Assembly (NCBI RefSeq): GCF_007559025.1
Contig: NZ_CP041765.1
Span: forward strand, 492,679 to 556,678
Direction of reading: 5' to 3'
Source: Tomitella fengzijianii
GTDB taxonomy: Bacteria > Actinomycetota > Actinomycetes > Mycobacteriales > Mycobacteriaceae
DNA: 64,000 bases
Part shown: positions 44,319-52,640 of the stretch, piece by piece
Numbering within the stretch: position 1 is the first letter of the stretch
Layout of the letters: every line of letters begins with the position of its first letter
The notes under the pieces: model-generated
Database searches by the model: none
Seen by the model: only the letters and a program-made list of their open reading frames with translations
Told to the model about the DNA's origin: nothing
Position numbers and translations under genes: made by a program

Positions 44319-45827
44319 TCAGCCCTGTGGGCGACCGGATGCGCGGGTGGCGCGGCGGCGGCCCTGCGTCTGACGGGACTGACTCTGCGACTGACCGGAC
44401 TGGCCCTGCGACTGCCGCGGCCGGCCCGGGGCCTGGCGCTGCTGTCCTTGCCGGGACTGGCCCTGACGGGCCGGGGCGTGCTCGCCGCCGCGCCCGGCGC
44501 CGGACCGTCCGCCGCGCCTGCGGCCTCCGGGGAGGCTGCCGCCGGTCCGTCCCGCCGGTGCCGACCGCGGAGCGTTCTGCGGCACGGCCGGGGCCGGTTC
44601 GCGGTGCGGGGCAAGGTCGCCGACGAGTGCGATGACGGCGGCCGACGACGCGCTCGCCGGCTGCGGCTTCGCCGTGATGCGGGCCTTGCGGAGCAGTTGC
44701 GCGACATCCCGGCGCTGTTCGGGGAGGACGACGGTCACGACGTCCCCACTGTGGCCCGCGCGTGCGGTGCGGCCCGAGCGGTGCAGGTATGCCTTGTGCT
44801 CCGCCGGCGGATCGACATGGACCACCAGCTCGACCTCGTCCACGTGCACTCCGCGCGCGGCGATGTCGGTGGCGACCAGGACACGCACGTCGCCGGATGT
44901 GAACGCGGCGAGGTTGCGGTCGCGGGCGTTCTGGGAGAGGTTGCCGTGCAGGTCGACTGCCGGAACACCGGAGGCGGTGAGCTGCTTGGCCAGCTTCTTG
45001 GCCTGGTGCTTGGTGCGCAGGAACAGGATCCGGCGTCCGGTGCCGGATGCGAGGTACCGCACCAGCTCCTTCTTGGCGTCGACGCCGGCCACCTCGTACA
45101 CGTGGTGGGTCATCGCGACGACCGGCGATTCCGCGGAGTCCACCGAGTGGTGCACGGGGTTGTGCATGAACCGCTTGACCAGCTTGTCCACGCCGTTGTC
45201 GAGGGTCGCGGAGAACAGCAGGCGCTGCCCGGACCGGTCGGTGGCGGAGAGGATCCGCGTCACCCCGGGGAGGAATCCGAGGTCGGCCATGTGGTCGGCC
45301 TCGTCGAGGACGCTGATCTCCACGGAGCCCAGGTCGACGTGGCCCTGCCGCATCAGGTCCTCGAGGCGTCCGGGGCAGGCGACCACGATGTCGACGCCGG
45401 AGCGCAGCGCATCGACCTGGCGTCCCTGCTTGACCCCGCCGAAGATCGTCGTGACGCGCAGGCCGGCGGCGGATGCCAGCGGCTGCAGCGTGTCGGTGAT
45501 CTGGGTGGCCAGCTCGCGGGTGGGCGCCAGGATGAGTCCGCGGGGCCGCCCGGGGCGCGTGCGGTTGCCGCTGAGCGCCAGCCGAGCTGCCATGGGAATG
45601 GAGAATGCGAGTGTTTTGCCGCTGCCGGTCTTGCCGCGCCCCAACACGTCCCGGCCGTCGAGGGTGTCGGGGAGCGTGTCCGTCTGGATGGGGAACGGGC
45701 TCGTGATCCCGGCGGTGGTGAGGGTCTCGACCAGGGGTGCCGGAACGCCGAGGGCGGCGAACGACGGTGAATCAGTCCGGCCTCCGGCGTGTCGGTCGTC
45801 GACGTCGGGAGCTGTGGTGACGGTCAT
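44319..45827 (-). CDS. DEAD-box RNA helicase
   Basis: A 502-residue ATP-dependent RNA helicase. Motifs in order: the Q-motif region FPIQTDTLPDTL, Walker A GRGKTGSGKT, PTRELA, Walker B LDEAD, SAT in LLFSAT, then the second domain with ILFLRTKHQAKK, VATDIAARGVHVDEV and HRSGRTARAG. The last 90 residues are a basic, Gly/Gln/Arg-rich tail (repeats of QSRQGQ and SQSQS) that should bind RNA. Such helicases remodel structured RNA at low temperature. It is divergent from cspA with 664 bases between, which supports cold-shock control. Confidence 0.92.
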   Translation of the reverse strand: MTVTTAPDVDDRHAGGRTDSPSFAALGVPAPLVETLTTAGITSPFPIQTDTLPDTLDGRDVLGRGKTGSGKTLAFSIPMAARLALSGNRTRPGRPRGLILAPTRELATQITDTLQPLASAAGLRVTTIFGGVKQGRQVDALRSGVDIVVACPGRLEDLMRQGHVDLGSVEISVLDEADHMADLGFLPGVTRILSATDRSGQRLLFSATLDNGVDKLVKRFMHNPVHHSVDSAESPVVAMTHHVYEVAGVDAKKELVRYLASGTGRRILFLRTKHQAKKLAKQLTASGVPAVDLHGNLSQNARDRNLAAFTSGDVRVLVATDIAARGVHVDEVELVVHVDPPAEHKAYLHRSGRTARAGHSGDVVTVVLPEQRRDVAQLLRKARITAKPQPASASSAAVIALVGDLAPHREPAPAVPQNAPRSAPAGRTGGSLPGGRRRGGRSGAGRGGEHAPARQGQSRQGQQRQAPGRPRQSQGQSGQSQSQSRQTQGRRRATRASGRPQG

Positions 45828-46491
45828 GGATGGGGCCTGCCTTTCACTGGCATAGGGGCGCACGGCAGACGGATGCGCCCCGCCGTGGGGGCGGGCCTCG
45901 TTGCACCGTGCCGCGTGCGCTGGGGCGAGATCGCCTGTGGGCGAAATCGATCGCCGCGAGAACCGCTGGTGCTTGAACGAGCACTGTCGATCAGGATCCG
46001 GCGGCATCGCAGCGGCCGGTCCTTGTGGGGCCGGATGAGGGCTGACGATCGCCGGAGTGAAAGAGCATTCCACGACGTTGCCGGCGGGACTGCGCCTCTG
46101 CAGGCGCCCGTGTCCTCGCCGGGCAGGCCCAGTGTAGCGGTCGTCGGTCGGGCGAGGCCGCATGCGCACCGGGCGGTCCGCCCGGTCGCGTGGGCGGTGA
46201 AAGTGCAGCTCAGTCCGGGTTTCGGGCCGGGCGGACCGGGCGTGAGGGGGATCGGGCCGTGGTGAAGATCACGGGCGTGCGCGGATTGGTGTCACGCAAT
46301 CGTGTCGTAACCGCGGAGGATGTGGTTAACTTGGAGACGGTCGCCGTGTTTGTGTATGTGTTTCCACGCTCGCACATTTTTCAAGGGCGTGATGGATTTC
46401 CTCTTGTGGAGCCGTCAACATCGCCGTGTGACACCGGCCCTGGGGTTCGATGGACGAGCCTCAGACGTGGACACTGTAAGAGGAGTAAGGC
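45828..46491. other. 664-base intergenic region between the helicase and cspA
   Basis: I see no convincing gene here; open frames on both strands have no recognisable sequence. It must hold the helicase promoter and leader and the cspA promoter with a long 5' leader. A possible cspA promoter is TTGGAG (46331-46336) and TATGTG (46355-46360), 18 bases apart, leaving about 130 bases of transcribed leader, typical of cold-shock genes. The last 200 bases are less GC-rich than their surroundings. Confidence 0.5.
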
Positions 46492-46695
46492 ATGGCAGAA
46501 GGCACTGTGAAGTGGTTCAACGCTGAAAAGGGCTTTGGTTTCATCGCCCCCGACGACGGCACCGCCGACGTGTTCGTCCACTACTCGGAAATCCAGACCA
46601 GCGGTTTCCGCAGCCTGGACGAGAACCAGCGTGTGAGCTTCGAGGTGGGTCAGGGCCAGAAGGGCCCGCAGGCCACCGGCGTCACCCCGCTCTGA
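46492..46695 (+). CDS. cspA: Cold shock protein
   Basis: A 67-residue single cold-shock domain that binds single-stranded RNA and DNA. Both RNA-binding motifs are intact: KGFGFI and DVFVHYSEI, with the leading [19 protein letters not shown] is seven bases before the ATG. The A/T use of the first codons is higher than in neighbours, as is common in highly expressed csp genes. It is divergent from a DEAD-box helicase, a common functional partner in removing RNA structure in the cold. Confidence 0.96.
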   Translation: MAEGTVKWFNAEKGFGFIAPDDGTADVFVHYSEIQTSGFRSLDENQRVSFEVGQGQKGPQATGVTPL

Positions 46696-46790
46696 GGGCA
46701 GGTGCCAGCAGGACCCACGGCCGCGTGAGCGGTCGCCGGGAGAACGAGAACGAGCTTCCGTTCCACCCTTGAGGTGAACGAGTTCGGAGC

Positions 46791-46826
46791 GAAGGCCCCC
46801 ACTCCGTCAACGGAGTGGGGGCCTTC
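46791..46826. terminator. Bidirectional terminator between cspA and sulfatase 2
   Basis: Bases 46791-46806 (GAAGGCCCCCACTCCG) pair perfectly with 46811-46826 across a four-base loop, in the gap between two convergent genes. Confidence 0.8.
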
Positions 46827-46858
46827 GTGATGGCGGGGGCTGCTGCGCCCGCCCGCGA

Positions 46859-49255
46859 TCACTGCGTCGCCGCGCCCATCCGCCGGATCGCGTCGAGCAT
46901 GACCGCCGGCGCGTCGGGCGCATGGTCGCCCGGGCGGTAGGTGATCCGCTGCCACGGCCCGGAGTACGGGAACATGCCGCGGCGGCGGTAGAGCTCCCAG
47001 GAGACGGGGGAGCGGTGCATCGTCCCCGTGCTGAGGCCGCTGAACGGCACCAGCCACGACAGCTGCAGCATCTCGACCCCCTCTCGGACGACGGCGTCGT
47101 CGACGGCGAGGGACGCGACCCAGCGGTGCTTGCCCGGCGCGGTCACCCGCAGGCCGATGCGCTGCGCGCCGGCCGGTACCGGAACGGGTTCCGCGGTGAT
47201 GGTCCGGCCCCACGCGTTCTGCTCCAGGTGCAGCAGGCCGTCCTCGATGTAGAGGACGTACCCGGCCTCCTGGCCGCCGTGCGCGACGAACACCCCCTCG
47301 TCGCCCGGGCGGTAGCCGCCGTCGCCCAGGTCGACGTCGACCGTGAACGAGCGGCCGTCGATCAGCTGCGAGGCCCGGAACCGTTCCAGCGGAGGGGTCT
47401 CCGGGAGCAGCACCGTCTCGCACGCCAGGCGTTCCTCGGCCGGGTCGCGCTGAAGGAAGTGCAGTGGGCTGCCGTTGGACATGGGGTAGACCATGTTGGC
47501 GGCGGCGGCGCCCTCCCAGCGGGACACGAGATCGGCGACGGTGTCGGGGCGGTCCGCTGCGACGTCGTCGAGCTGGATCGGGTCGCGCTCCACCTCGTAG
47601 AGCGCCCACGTGTCTTCGGCGAACGGCGTCAGCTTCGTGCGCTGGGCCACCACCTCGTAGTCCCCCGCGTAGTAGGCGCGTTCGCCGAGGCACTCGTAGT
47701 ACTGGTCGCCGTGCGCGCCCGGCGCGTCCGCGCTGCGCAGGGCCGGCACCATCGACGTGCCGTCGAGCGGGCGTGCCGCGGCGCCGCCCCTGGTGTTGGG
47801 CACCTGCACACCGGCGAGTTCGGCGAGAGTCGGCAACAGGTCGGTCACGTGCGCGTACTGGCGCCGCACCGCCCCGCGTCCGGAGTTCTCCCCGCCCAGC
47901 TCGCCGAGGCCCGCAGGCCAGGACATGACGAACGAGACCTGGTGCCCCCCGCGGTAGGTGCTGAACTTGTGCCGACGGAAGGGGGTGTTGGCCACAGTGG
48001 CCCAGGCGGTGGAGTACTGCGGCCAGGTGGTCGGGCCGCCGAGGGCATCGAGCAGGCCGATCTCCTCGGCGATCCGCTCGTCGGTGCTGGGGACGCGGGA
48101 GCGATTGAGATTGGAGAGGTGGTTCATGATCCCGACGTCGCCGCCCCCGCCGCCGGAAGCGCCGTTGTCGGAGAGGAACACGAAGATGGTGTTCTCCAGG
48201 CGGCCGAGCCTGCGCTGGATGTCGCGGATGCGGCCCACCGACTCGTCGATGCTGACGATCATCGCGGCGTAGTTCTCCATGTGCCGGGCCGCGAGCCGCT
48301 TGCCGTCCTCGGGCAGCGAGTCCCAGGCGGGCACGTCGGGGCCGGTCTCGTCGTCGAGGGGCGCGGTGCCCACCTCAGCGGGGGCGATCCCGAGCTCGTC
48401 CTGGCGTTGCCGCCGCTGCGCCCGGGTCTGTTCCCACCCGCCGTCGTACTGTCCGCGGAAGCGTTCGGCGGCACCGGTCTTGATGTGCATCGGCGTGTGC
48501 ACGGCGGCGTGCGCGAAGTACATCATCAGCGGCTTGCCCGGGTCGGAGGCGTGCGACTCGGCGATCATTCCCACCGCACGGTCGGTCAGGTCGTCCGTCA
48601 GGTAGTACCCCTCCGGGTACTCGGTGACGTGGACGGGGCTGTTGCCCTCGAACAGCTGCGCGGGGGCGTGCAGGTTGGCCTGGGCCTCGAGGAACCCGTA
48701 GTACTGGTCGAAGCCGCGCTGCAGCGGCCAGGAGTTCCGGTCGCCTGCCGCGTGCATGTCCTGTTCGCGGCACAGGTGCCACTTGCCGATCGCCATCGTC
48801 GCGTACCCGGCGCCGCGGAACGTCTCGGCGATGGTCGGCTGGTGGGCGGGAAGCTCGGCAGCGTAGCCGGGGAAACCGTCGTCGACATTCGCCACCGCGC
48901 CCATGCCGACGGAATGCGAGTTGCATCCGGTGAGCAGCGACGCGCGGGTGGGCGAGCACGTGGGGGTGACATGGAAGTCCGTCATCCGTGCTCCCTCCGC
49001 TGCCACCGCGTCGAGGTGCGGCGTGGGGATCTCCGAGCCGAACGGGCCGATGTCCGAATAGCCCATGTCGTCGACGAGCATGACGATGACGTCGGGGGCG
49101 TCGGCCGCGGGGCGGGGCTTGCGCGGCCAGGACGGGGTGGCGGTGGGGAGGCTTTCGGTGACCGTGCCCGTGAAACCGGGCGGGGTGGGGATGCCGGATT
49201 CTCCTGAATTCCCCGTGGCACTCGAAGGGCCCGGACGGCCGATGTTGTCAGTCAT
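46859..49255 (-). CDS. Second type I arylsulfatase (AtsA/AtsD-like)
   Basis: A 798-residue sulfatase related to, but clearly different from, the one at 37.4 kb. The metal-binding start is VIVMLVDDMGYSDIG; the target Cys (about residue 100) is in TCSPTRASLLTG; other ligand motifs are IGKWHLC, HTPMHIK and FLSDNGASGGGGG. It carries the same C-terminal beta-rich domain (FTVDVDLGDGGYRPGDEGV). No signal peptide is seen. The ATG at 49255 and the GTG at 49273 are both possible and neither has a good ribosome-binding site. It lies 60 bases behind the small transporter subunit on the same strand, so symporter and sulfatase are probably one operon. Confidence 0.9.
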   Translation of the reverse strand: MTDNIGRPGPSSATGNSGESGIPTPPGFTGTVTESLPTATPSWPRKPRPAADAPDVIVMLVDDMGYSDIGPFGSEIPTPHLDAVAAEGARMTDFHVTPTCSPTRASLLTGCNSHSVGMGAVANVDDGFPGYAAELPAHQPTIAETFRGAGYATMAIGKWHLCREQDMHAAGDRNSWPLQRGFDQYYGFLEAQANLHAPAQLFEGNSPVHVTEYPEGYYLTDDLTDRAVGMIAESHASDPGKPLMMYFAHAAVHTPMHIKTGAAERFRGQYDGGWEQTRAQRRQRQDELGIAPAEVGTAPLDDETGPDVPAWDSLPEDGKRLAARHMENYAAMIVSIDESVGRIRDIQRRLGRLENTIFVFLSDNGASGGGGGDVGIMNHLSNLNRSRVPSTDERIAEEIGLLDALGGPTTWPQYSTAWATVANTPFRRHKFSTYRGGHQVSFVMSWPAGLGELGGENSGRGAVRRQYAHVTDLLPTLAELAGVQVPNTRGGAAARPLDGTSMVPALRSADAPGAHGDQYYECLGERAYYAGDYEVVAQRTKLTPFAEDTWALYEVERDPIQLDDVAADRPDTVADLVSRWEGAAAANMVYPMSNGSPLHFLQRDPAEERLACETVLLPETPPLERFRASQLIDGRSFTVDVDLGDGGYRPGDEGVFVAHGGQEAGYVLYIEDGLLHLEQNAWGRTITAEPVPVPAGAQRIGLRVTAPGKHRWVASLAVDDAVVREGVEMLQLSWLVPFSGLSTGTMHRSPVSWELYRRRGMFPYSGPWQRITYRPGDHAPDAPAVMLDAIRRMGAATQ

Positions 49256-49315
49256 CTTCGTGACGATAGTCACCGGCGATCCGGGCCCGAGTGCGGCGTA
49301 CTGACCAGCGGGATG

Positions 49316-49447
49316 CTAGACGAACGGCACCCCGTCCCGCTTGGCCTGCACGATGTCCTTGACCACGCCGATGGTGAGCAGTACCAGGACCACCGCCGCG
49401 ATCGCGGGCCACATCAGAATGTAGATCGTCATCATCACTGTGGTCAC
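49316..49447 (-). CDS. Small membrane subunit of the sodium:solute symporter
   Basis: A 43-residue protein that is one hydrophobic helix (IYILMWPAIAAVVLVLLTIGVV) followed by a charged end KDIVQAKRDGVPFV. Short proteins of this shape, with YxLMWP near the start, are known next to symporters of this type as putative transporter small subunits. The GTG at 49447 overlaps the symporter stop as GTGA and has GGAG seven bases upstream; tandem ATGs at 49435 and 49432 are alternatives giving 39 or 38 residues. Confidence 0.72.
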   Translation of the reverse strand: MTTVMMTIYILMWPAIAAVVLVLLTIGVVKDIVQAKRDGVPFV

Positions 49448-51273
49448 TTGTCATCTCCTCCAAGGTCTTCGGGATTCTTGTCGGCGTTGGTGCCGTCTTC
49501 CGCCGGCTCTGCGGCGGCCGCCTCGTCGCGCTCGAGCGTCGCGACCGCGGCTCCGGCAGAGCCCGTTCGGGGCGGCGTTCCGGGCCGCTTCCCCGCAGCT
49601 CCGCCACGGTCGGCCTCGTCGCCGTGCTGACGCATCTCCTCCTGCTCCTGCTGGAACAGCACCACTCGCTGGTCGATGAGGTCGAAGTCGAACAGCTCCT
49701 TGTTCCGCATGCTGATCGCGGTACACACGATCGCGCTGACCCCGTAGGAGACAAGCGAGCCCAGCAGTACCTCGTAGTCGCGGAGGAAGCCGATGAACAG
49801 CGGCATCATCGCGAGGAACATGACGGTGCCGGAGACGAACCCCGCGATCCGGCCGAGCATGCCGAACACCAGCAGTCCCACTACGACGGCGGCACCGGCC
49901 GCGGCCAGAGTCTCGAACAGCACCGCCTGCACGCCCGCCATGGGGATCAGGGTGAATCGGGCGATCAGGAAGAACACGAGTGCCACGACCACCGACACCG
50001 TGAACGCGACGTTGGTCATGCGCCGCCAGTAGAAGCTCACGATCACGGGGAAGACCAGCGCACCCCAGAGCGCGCCGACGAAGACGAGCAGGTCGAGGAT
50101 GTCGAAGCTCGCGAATGCGAACATCACGCCGGCCGCGGTGGCCGCGACCATCGTCAGGCGGCCGATCAGCAGCATCGTGCCGGGGTTGACCTTGCCGCGG
50201 GCCAGATTCTTGCCGTAGATGTCGGCCATCGTGATCGAGGCGAGGGCCGACAGGTCGGAGTCGGCGGTGGACGCGAGCGAGCCGATCACCATGATGAACA
50301 GCGCTGCGACAAGGACGCCCGGCAGGAACTCGACGGCCATGTCGGGGATCAGGTTGTTGGTGTCGCCGTCGGTGGGCTTGAGCCCGATCATCGCCGCGAG
50401 CATGCCGAGCATGCCCAGGCCGATGACGGTGCCCGCGTAGCCGAACGTGGCGGTGACGAACGTCGACTTGATCTTGTCCTGGCGCACAGCGAACAGGCGC
50501 TGGGCGATGGTCTGGTTGCCGATCGCGTAGGCCAGCACGGCCACCAGGTAGGGCGCACCCTGGTACAGGAACGCGTCCATGGAGAAGAAGTTCGCCATCT
50601 CGGGATCACCCGAGTCGTAGAACGAGTCGAGGCCGCCCCGGATCATGTCGGGTCCGCCGGCCGCGAAGAAGATGACGGGGATGATGACGACCGCGGCGCC
50701 CATCAACGCGACGAGCTGTGCGGCGTCTGTGAGCACCGCCGCGCGGAAACCCGACCAGATGCTGTACGACAGGATGCCGATGGCCACCACGAGGACGCCG
50801 GTGGTGAAGCTGAACGGCGTGAGGATGTAAACCAGGGCGCCGGCGGCGGTGAAGTTGGCGGTGATGCTGATGATGCTGCCCACCACGTTGGACACCGCCA
50901 GCAGCAGCTGGCTCGACGTGCCGTGCCGCGCGTGCATCACTTCTGCCAGGGTGTGCGCATGCGGCGCGATCTTGCGGAACCTTTTGCCGAACGGATAGAT
51001 GCACAGGATCATCAACGCGCCCCAGAGCCCGTAGTGGATGGGGCCGGAGATCCCGTACTTGTAGCCCGCCGTGGCGGCGGCATAGAACGACGCCGCCCAG
51101 ATCCATGTCGCCGTCATGGACGACGAGGAGAGCCCGAATCCGACGGCGCCGTTGGACACCATGAATCCGTCGGCGTTCTCTTTCTTCTCACGGATCGTGA
51201 GGGTGAGGAGAAAGGTGATTCCGAAGAATGCCACGAGTAATAAGATCGTGGTCGTCGCGCTGAGTGGGTACAC
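49444..51273 (-). CDS. Sodium:solute symporter (SSS family)
   Basis: A 609-residue membrane transporter with about 13 hydrophobic segments and a 90-residue charged cytoplasmic tail rich in Glu, Ala and Gly. It resembles the urea/DUR3-type branch: GISGPIHYGLWGALMI, SNVVGSIISITANFTAAGAL, and the sodium-site helix ALFIMVIGSLASTADSDLSALASI. It would import a solute with sodium. GGAGGACAT precedes the GTG start. Position in front of a sulfatase gene suggests an organic sulfate or related compound as cargo, but the sequence does not show it. Confidence 0.9.
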   Translation of the reverse strand: MYPLSATTTILLLVAFFGITFLLTLTIREKKENADGFMVSNGAVGFGLSSSSMTATWIWAASFYAAATAGYKYGISGPIHYGLWGALMILCIYPFGKRFRKIAPHAHTLAEVMHARHGTSSQLLLAVSNVVGSIISITANFTAAGALVYILTPFSFTTGVLVVAIGILSYSIWSGFRAAVLTDAAQLVALMGAAVVIIPVIFFAAGGPDMIRGGLDSFYDSGDPEMANFFSMDAFLYQGAPYLVAVLAYAIGNQTIAQRLFAVRQDKIKSTFVTATFGYAGTVIGLGMLGMLAAMIGLKPTDGDTNNLIPDMAVEFLPGVLVAALFIMVIGSLASTADSDLSALASITMADIYGKNLARGKVNPGTMLLIGRLTMVAATAAGVMFAFASFDILDLLVFVGALWGALVFPVIVSFYWRRMTNVAFTVSVVVALVFFLIARFTLIPMAGVQAVLFETLAAAGAAVVVGLLVFGMLGRIAGFVSGTVMFLAMMPLFIGFLRDYEVLLGSLVSYGVSAIVCTAISMRNKELFDFDLIDQRVVLFQQEQEEMRQHGDEADRGGAAGKRPGTPPRTGSAGAAVATLERDEAAAAEPAEDGTNADKNPEDLGGDDK

Positions 51274-51795
51274 ATGTCCTCCGTTAGGGGGACCGCTGCC
51301 GGACGCGCGCCGTCCCCTCGGAAGTGCGGGCAGGCGGGCGCAGCGACGGGGGTCGGGCAGGACGTCGGACAATCGGGTTGTCCGTCCTGTCCGGTGCACG
51401 CGCGAGCGGTCCCGGGCCAATAGGGTCCTTGCAGATGCCGCCCGGCGCAGGTTGGCGCCCCTGATCGGCAGGCTCGCCTGGATCAGCGGTCACCGGGGGA
51501 CCGGCGGATGCAATGCATTCGGACTGTATCAAGTTCTGATTGCCTATCCGCCGGGCGCGTAATGGGGATTTGTTGAAACGTCTTACCGCGTGGTACGGTT
51601 TATGGTTTCGTTCTTTGGTGCGTCATTTATTGAATCCGCACCGTAAGCATTGTTTCCGTCTCCCGCCCTGTCTCTGCGGCGGTATGCGCGGACTCACATG
51701 TCGAGTGCTGGCGCCTACCAGGCCTGTGATGTAGTGCTGTCGTGGGTCGGCTGTGCCGGACGAAGGGTGCGGCCGTGTCGGACGAGGGACGGGTG
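51274..51795. other. 522-base intergenic region with an AT-richer patch
   Basis: No gene is supported here. A 7-bp hairpin (51366-51372 with 51378-51384) lies in the symporter leader. From about 51535 to 51665 the sequence is clearly richer in A and T than anything nearby, with TTTATGGTTTCG and TTTATTGAATCC. It may be the promoter zone of the SDR gene or a remnant of foreign DNA at the island border. A 64-codon plus-strand frame at 51540-51734 has no recognisable product. Confidence 0.4.
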
Positions 51796-52608
51796 ATGAG
51801 GTTGATGGGCACGCCATCGGCGCAGGGCCGCGGTGCAGTCGTGGTCGTGGGCGGTACAGGGGGGATCGGCAGCGCCGTGGTCCGGGGGTTCCGGCGCGAC
51901 GGCGCGCCGGTGTGCCTGACTTATCGTAGGAACAGGGAGAGGGCGGAGGCGCTGCTCGCCGAAGCGCCCACGGCGGCCGAGGCCTCCGGGCGCGGATCGG
52001 GCGTCGCCGCGGAATCGGCGGCGCTGCCCCTCGACATCACGGACTTCGACGCGGTGGCGGAATTCGCTTCGACGGCGGGCCGGCGCTTCGGCAGTATCGC
52101 CACAGTGGTCTACGCGGCAGGGCCGTTGGTCCGCCAGCGCCACCTGAGCCGGGTCGCGCCGACGGAGATGCGCGACGTGCTCGTCGGCGACAGCGCTGCG
52201 TTCTTCGCCGTGGCCCACGCCTTCCTGCCGGCTCTGCGCGAGACGGGCGGGTCCATCGTGGCGGTGACGACTGCCGCGGGCAGGCGATTCGCGGTGCGCG
52301 ACGGCATGTCGGCGGTGCCCAAGGCGTCGGTGGAGGCGGTGGTCACCGGTCTGGCAGTGGAGGAGGGGCGGTTCGGGGTGCGCGCGAATTGCGTCGGTCC
52401 GGGGATGTTGTCCGACGGGATGGCGCAGACGCTGGCCGCCGCGGGCGACCTGGACGATGCCGCGCTGGAGGCGGCCCGCGTCAATACCCCGCTGCGCAGG
52501 TTCGGCTCGTGCGAAGACGTCGCGGAGGCCGTGCGGTTCCTCGCGTCGGACCGTGCGGGCTTCATCACGGGTCAGAAGCTGGACGTGGACGGCGGGTACG
52601 GAGCCTGA
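51796..52608 (+). CDS. SDR-fold protein without the catalytic tyrosine
   Basis: A 270-residue short-chain dehydrogenase relative. The cofactor motif VVGGTGGIGSAVVRGF and LPLDITDF are present, and the end ITGQKLDVDGGYGA is typical. The active-site Tyr-x3-Lys is changed: the segment reads GMSAVPKASVEAV, so Ser stands where Tyr should be, although the Lys is kept; NNAG reads YAAG and the catalytic Ser region reads AVTTAAG. It may be inactive or use another chemistry. The ATG at 51796 has GAGGGA upstream; a GTG at 51775 is possible. It ends 32 bases before dnaX. Confidence 0.8.
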   Translation: MRLMGTPSAQGRGAVVVVGGTGGIGSAVVRGFRRDGAPVCLTYRRNRERAEALLAEAPTAAEASGRGSGVAAESAALPLDITDFDAVAEFASTAGRRFGSIATVVYAAGPLVRQRHLSRVAPTEMRDVLVGDSAAFFAVAHAFLPALRETGGSIVAVTTAAGRRFAVRDGMSAVPKASVEAVVTGLAVEEGRFGVRANCVGPGMLSDGMAQTLAAAGDLDDAALEAARVNTPLRRFGSCEDVAEAVRFLASDRAGFITGQKLDVDGGYGA

Positions 52609-52628
52609 CCGGTGTCGGAGACGGCCGG

Positions 52629-52634
52629 TAGTCT
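52629..52634 (+). promoter_or_regulatory. Candidate -10 element of dnaX
   Basis: TAGTCT ends six bases before the GTG of dnaX and no ribosome-binding site is present, fitting a leaderless transcript. Confidence 0.5.
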
Positions 52635-52640
52635 CAGCGC

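Noticed and set aside
45828-46491. Extra gene between the helicase and cspA
   Set aside because: Open frames there overlap known genes or have no recognisable content.
51540-51734. 64-codon plus-strand frame in the AT-richer gap
   Set aside because: No recognisable sequence, no ribosome-binding site, and the composition does not look coding.
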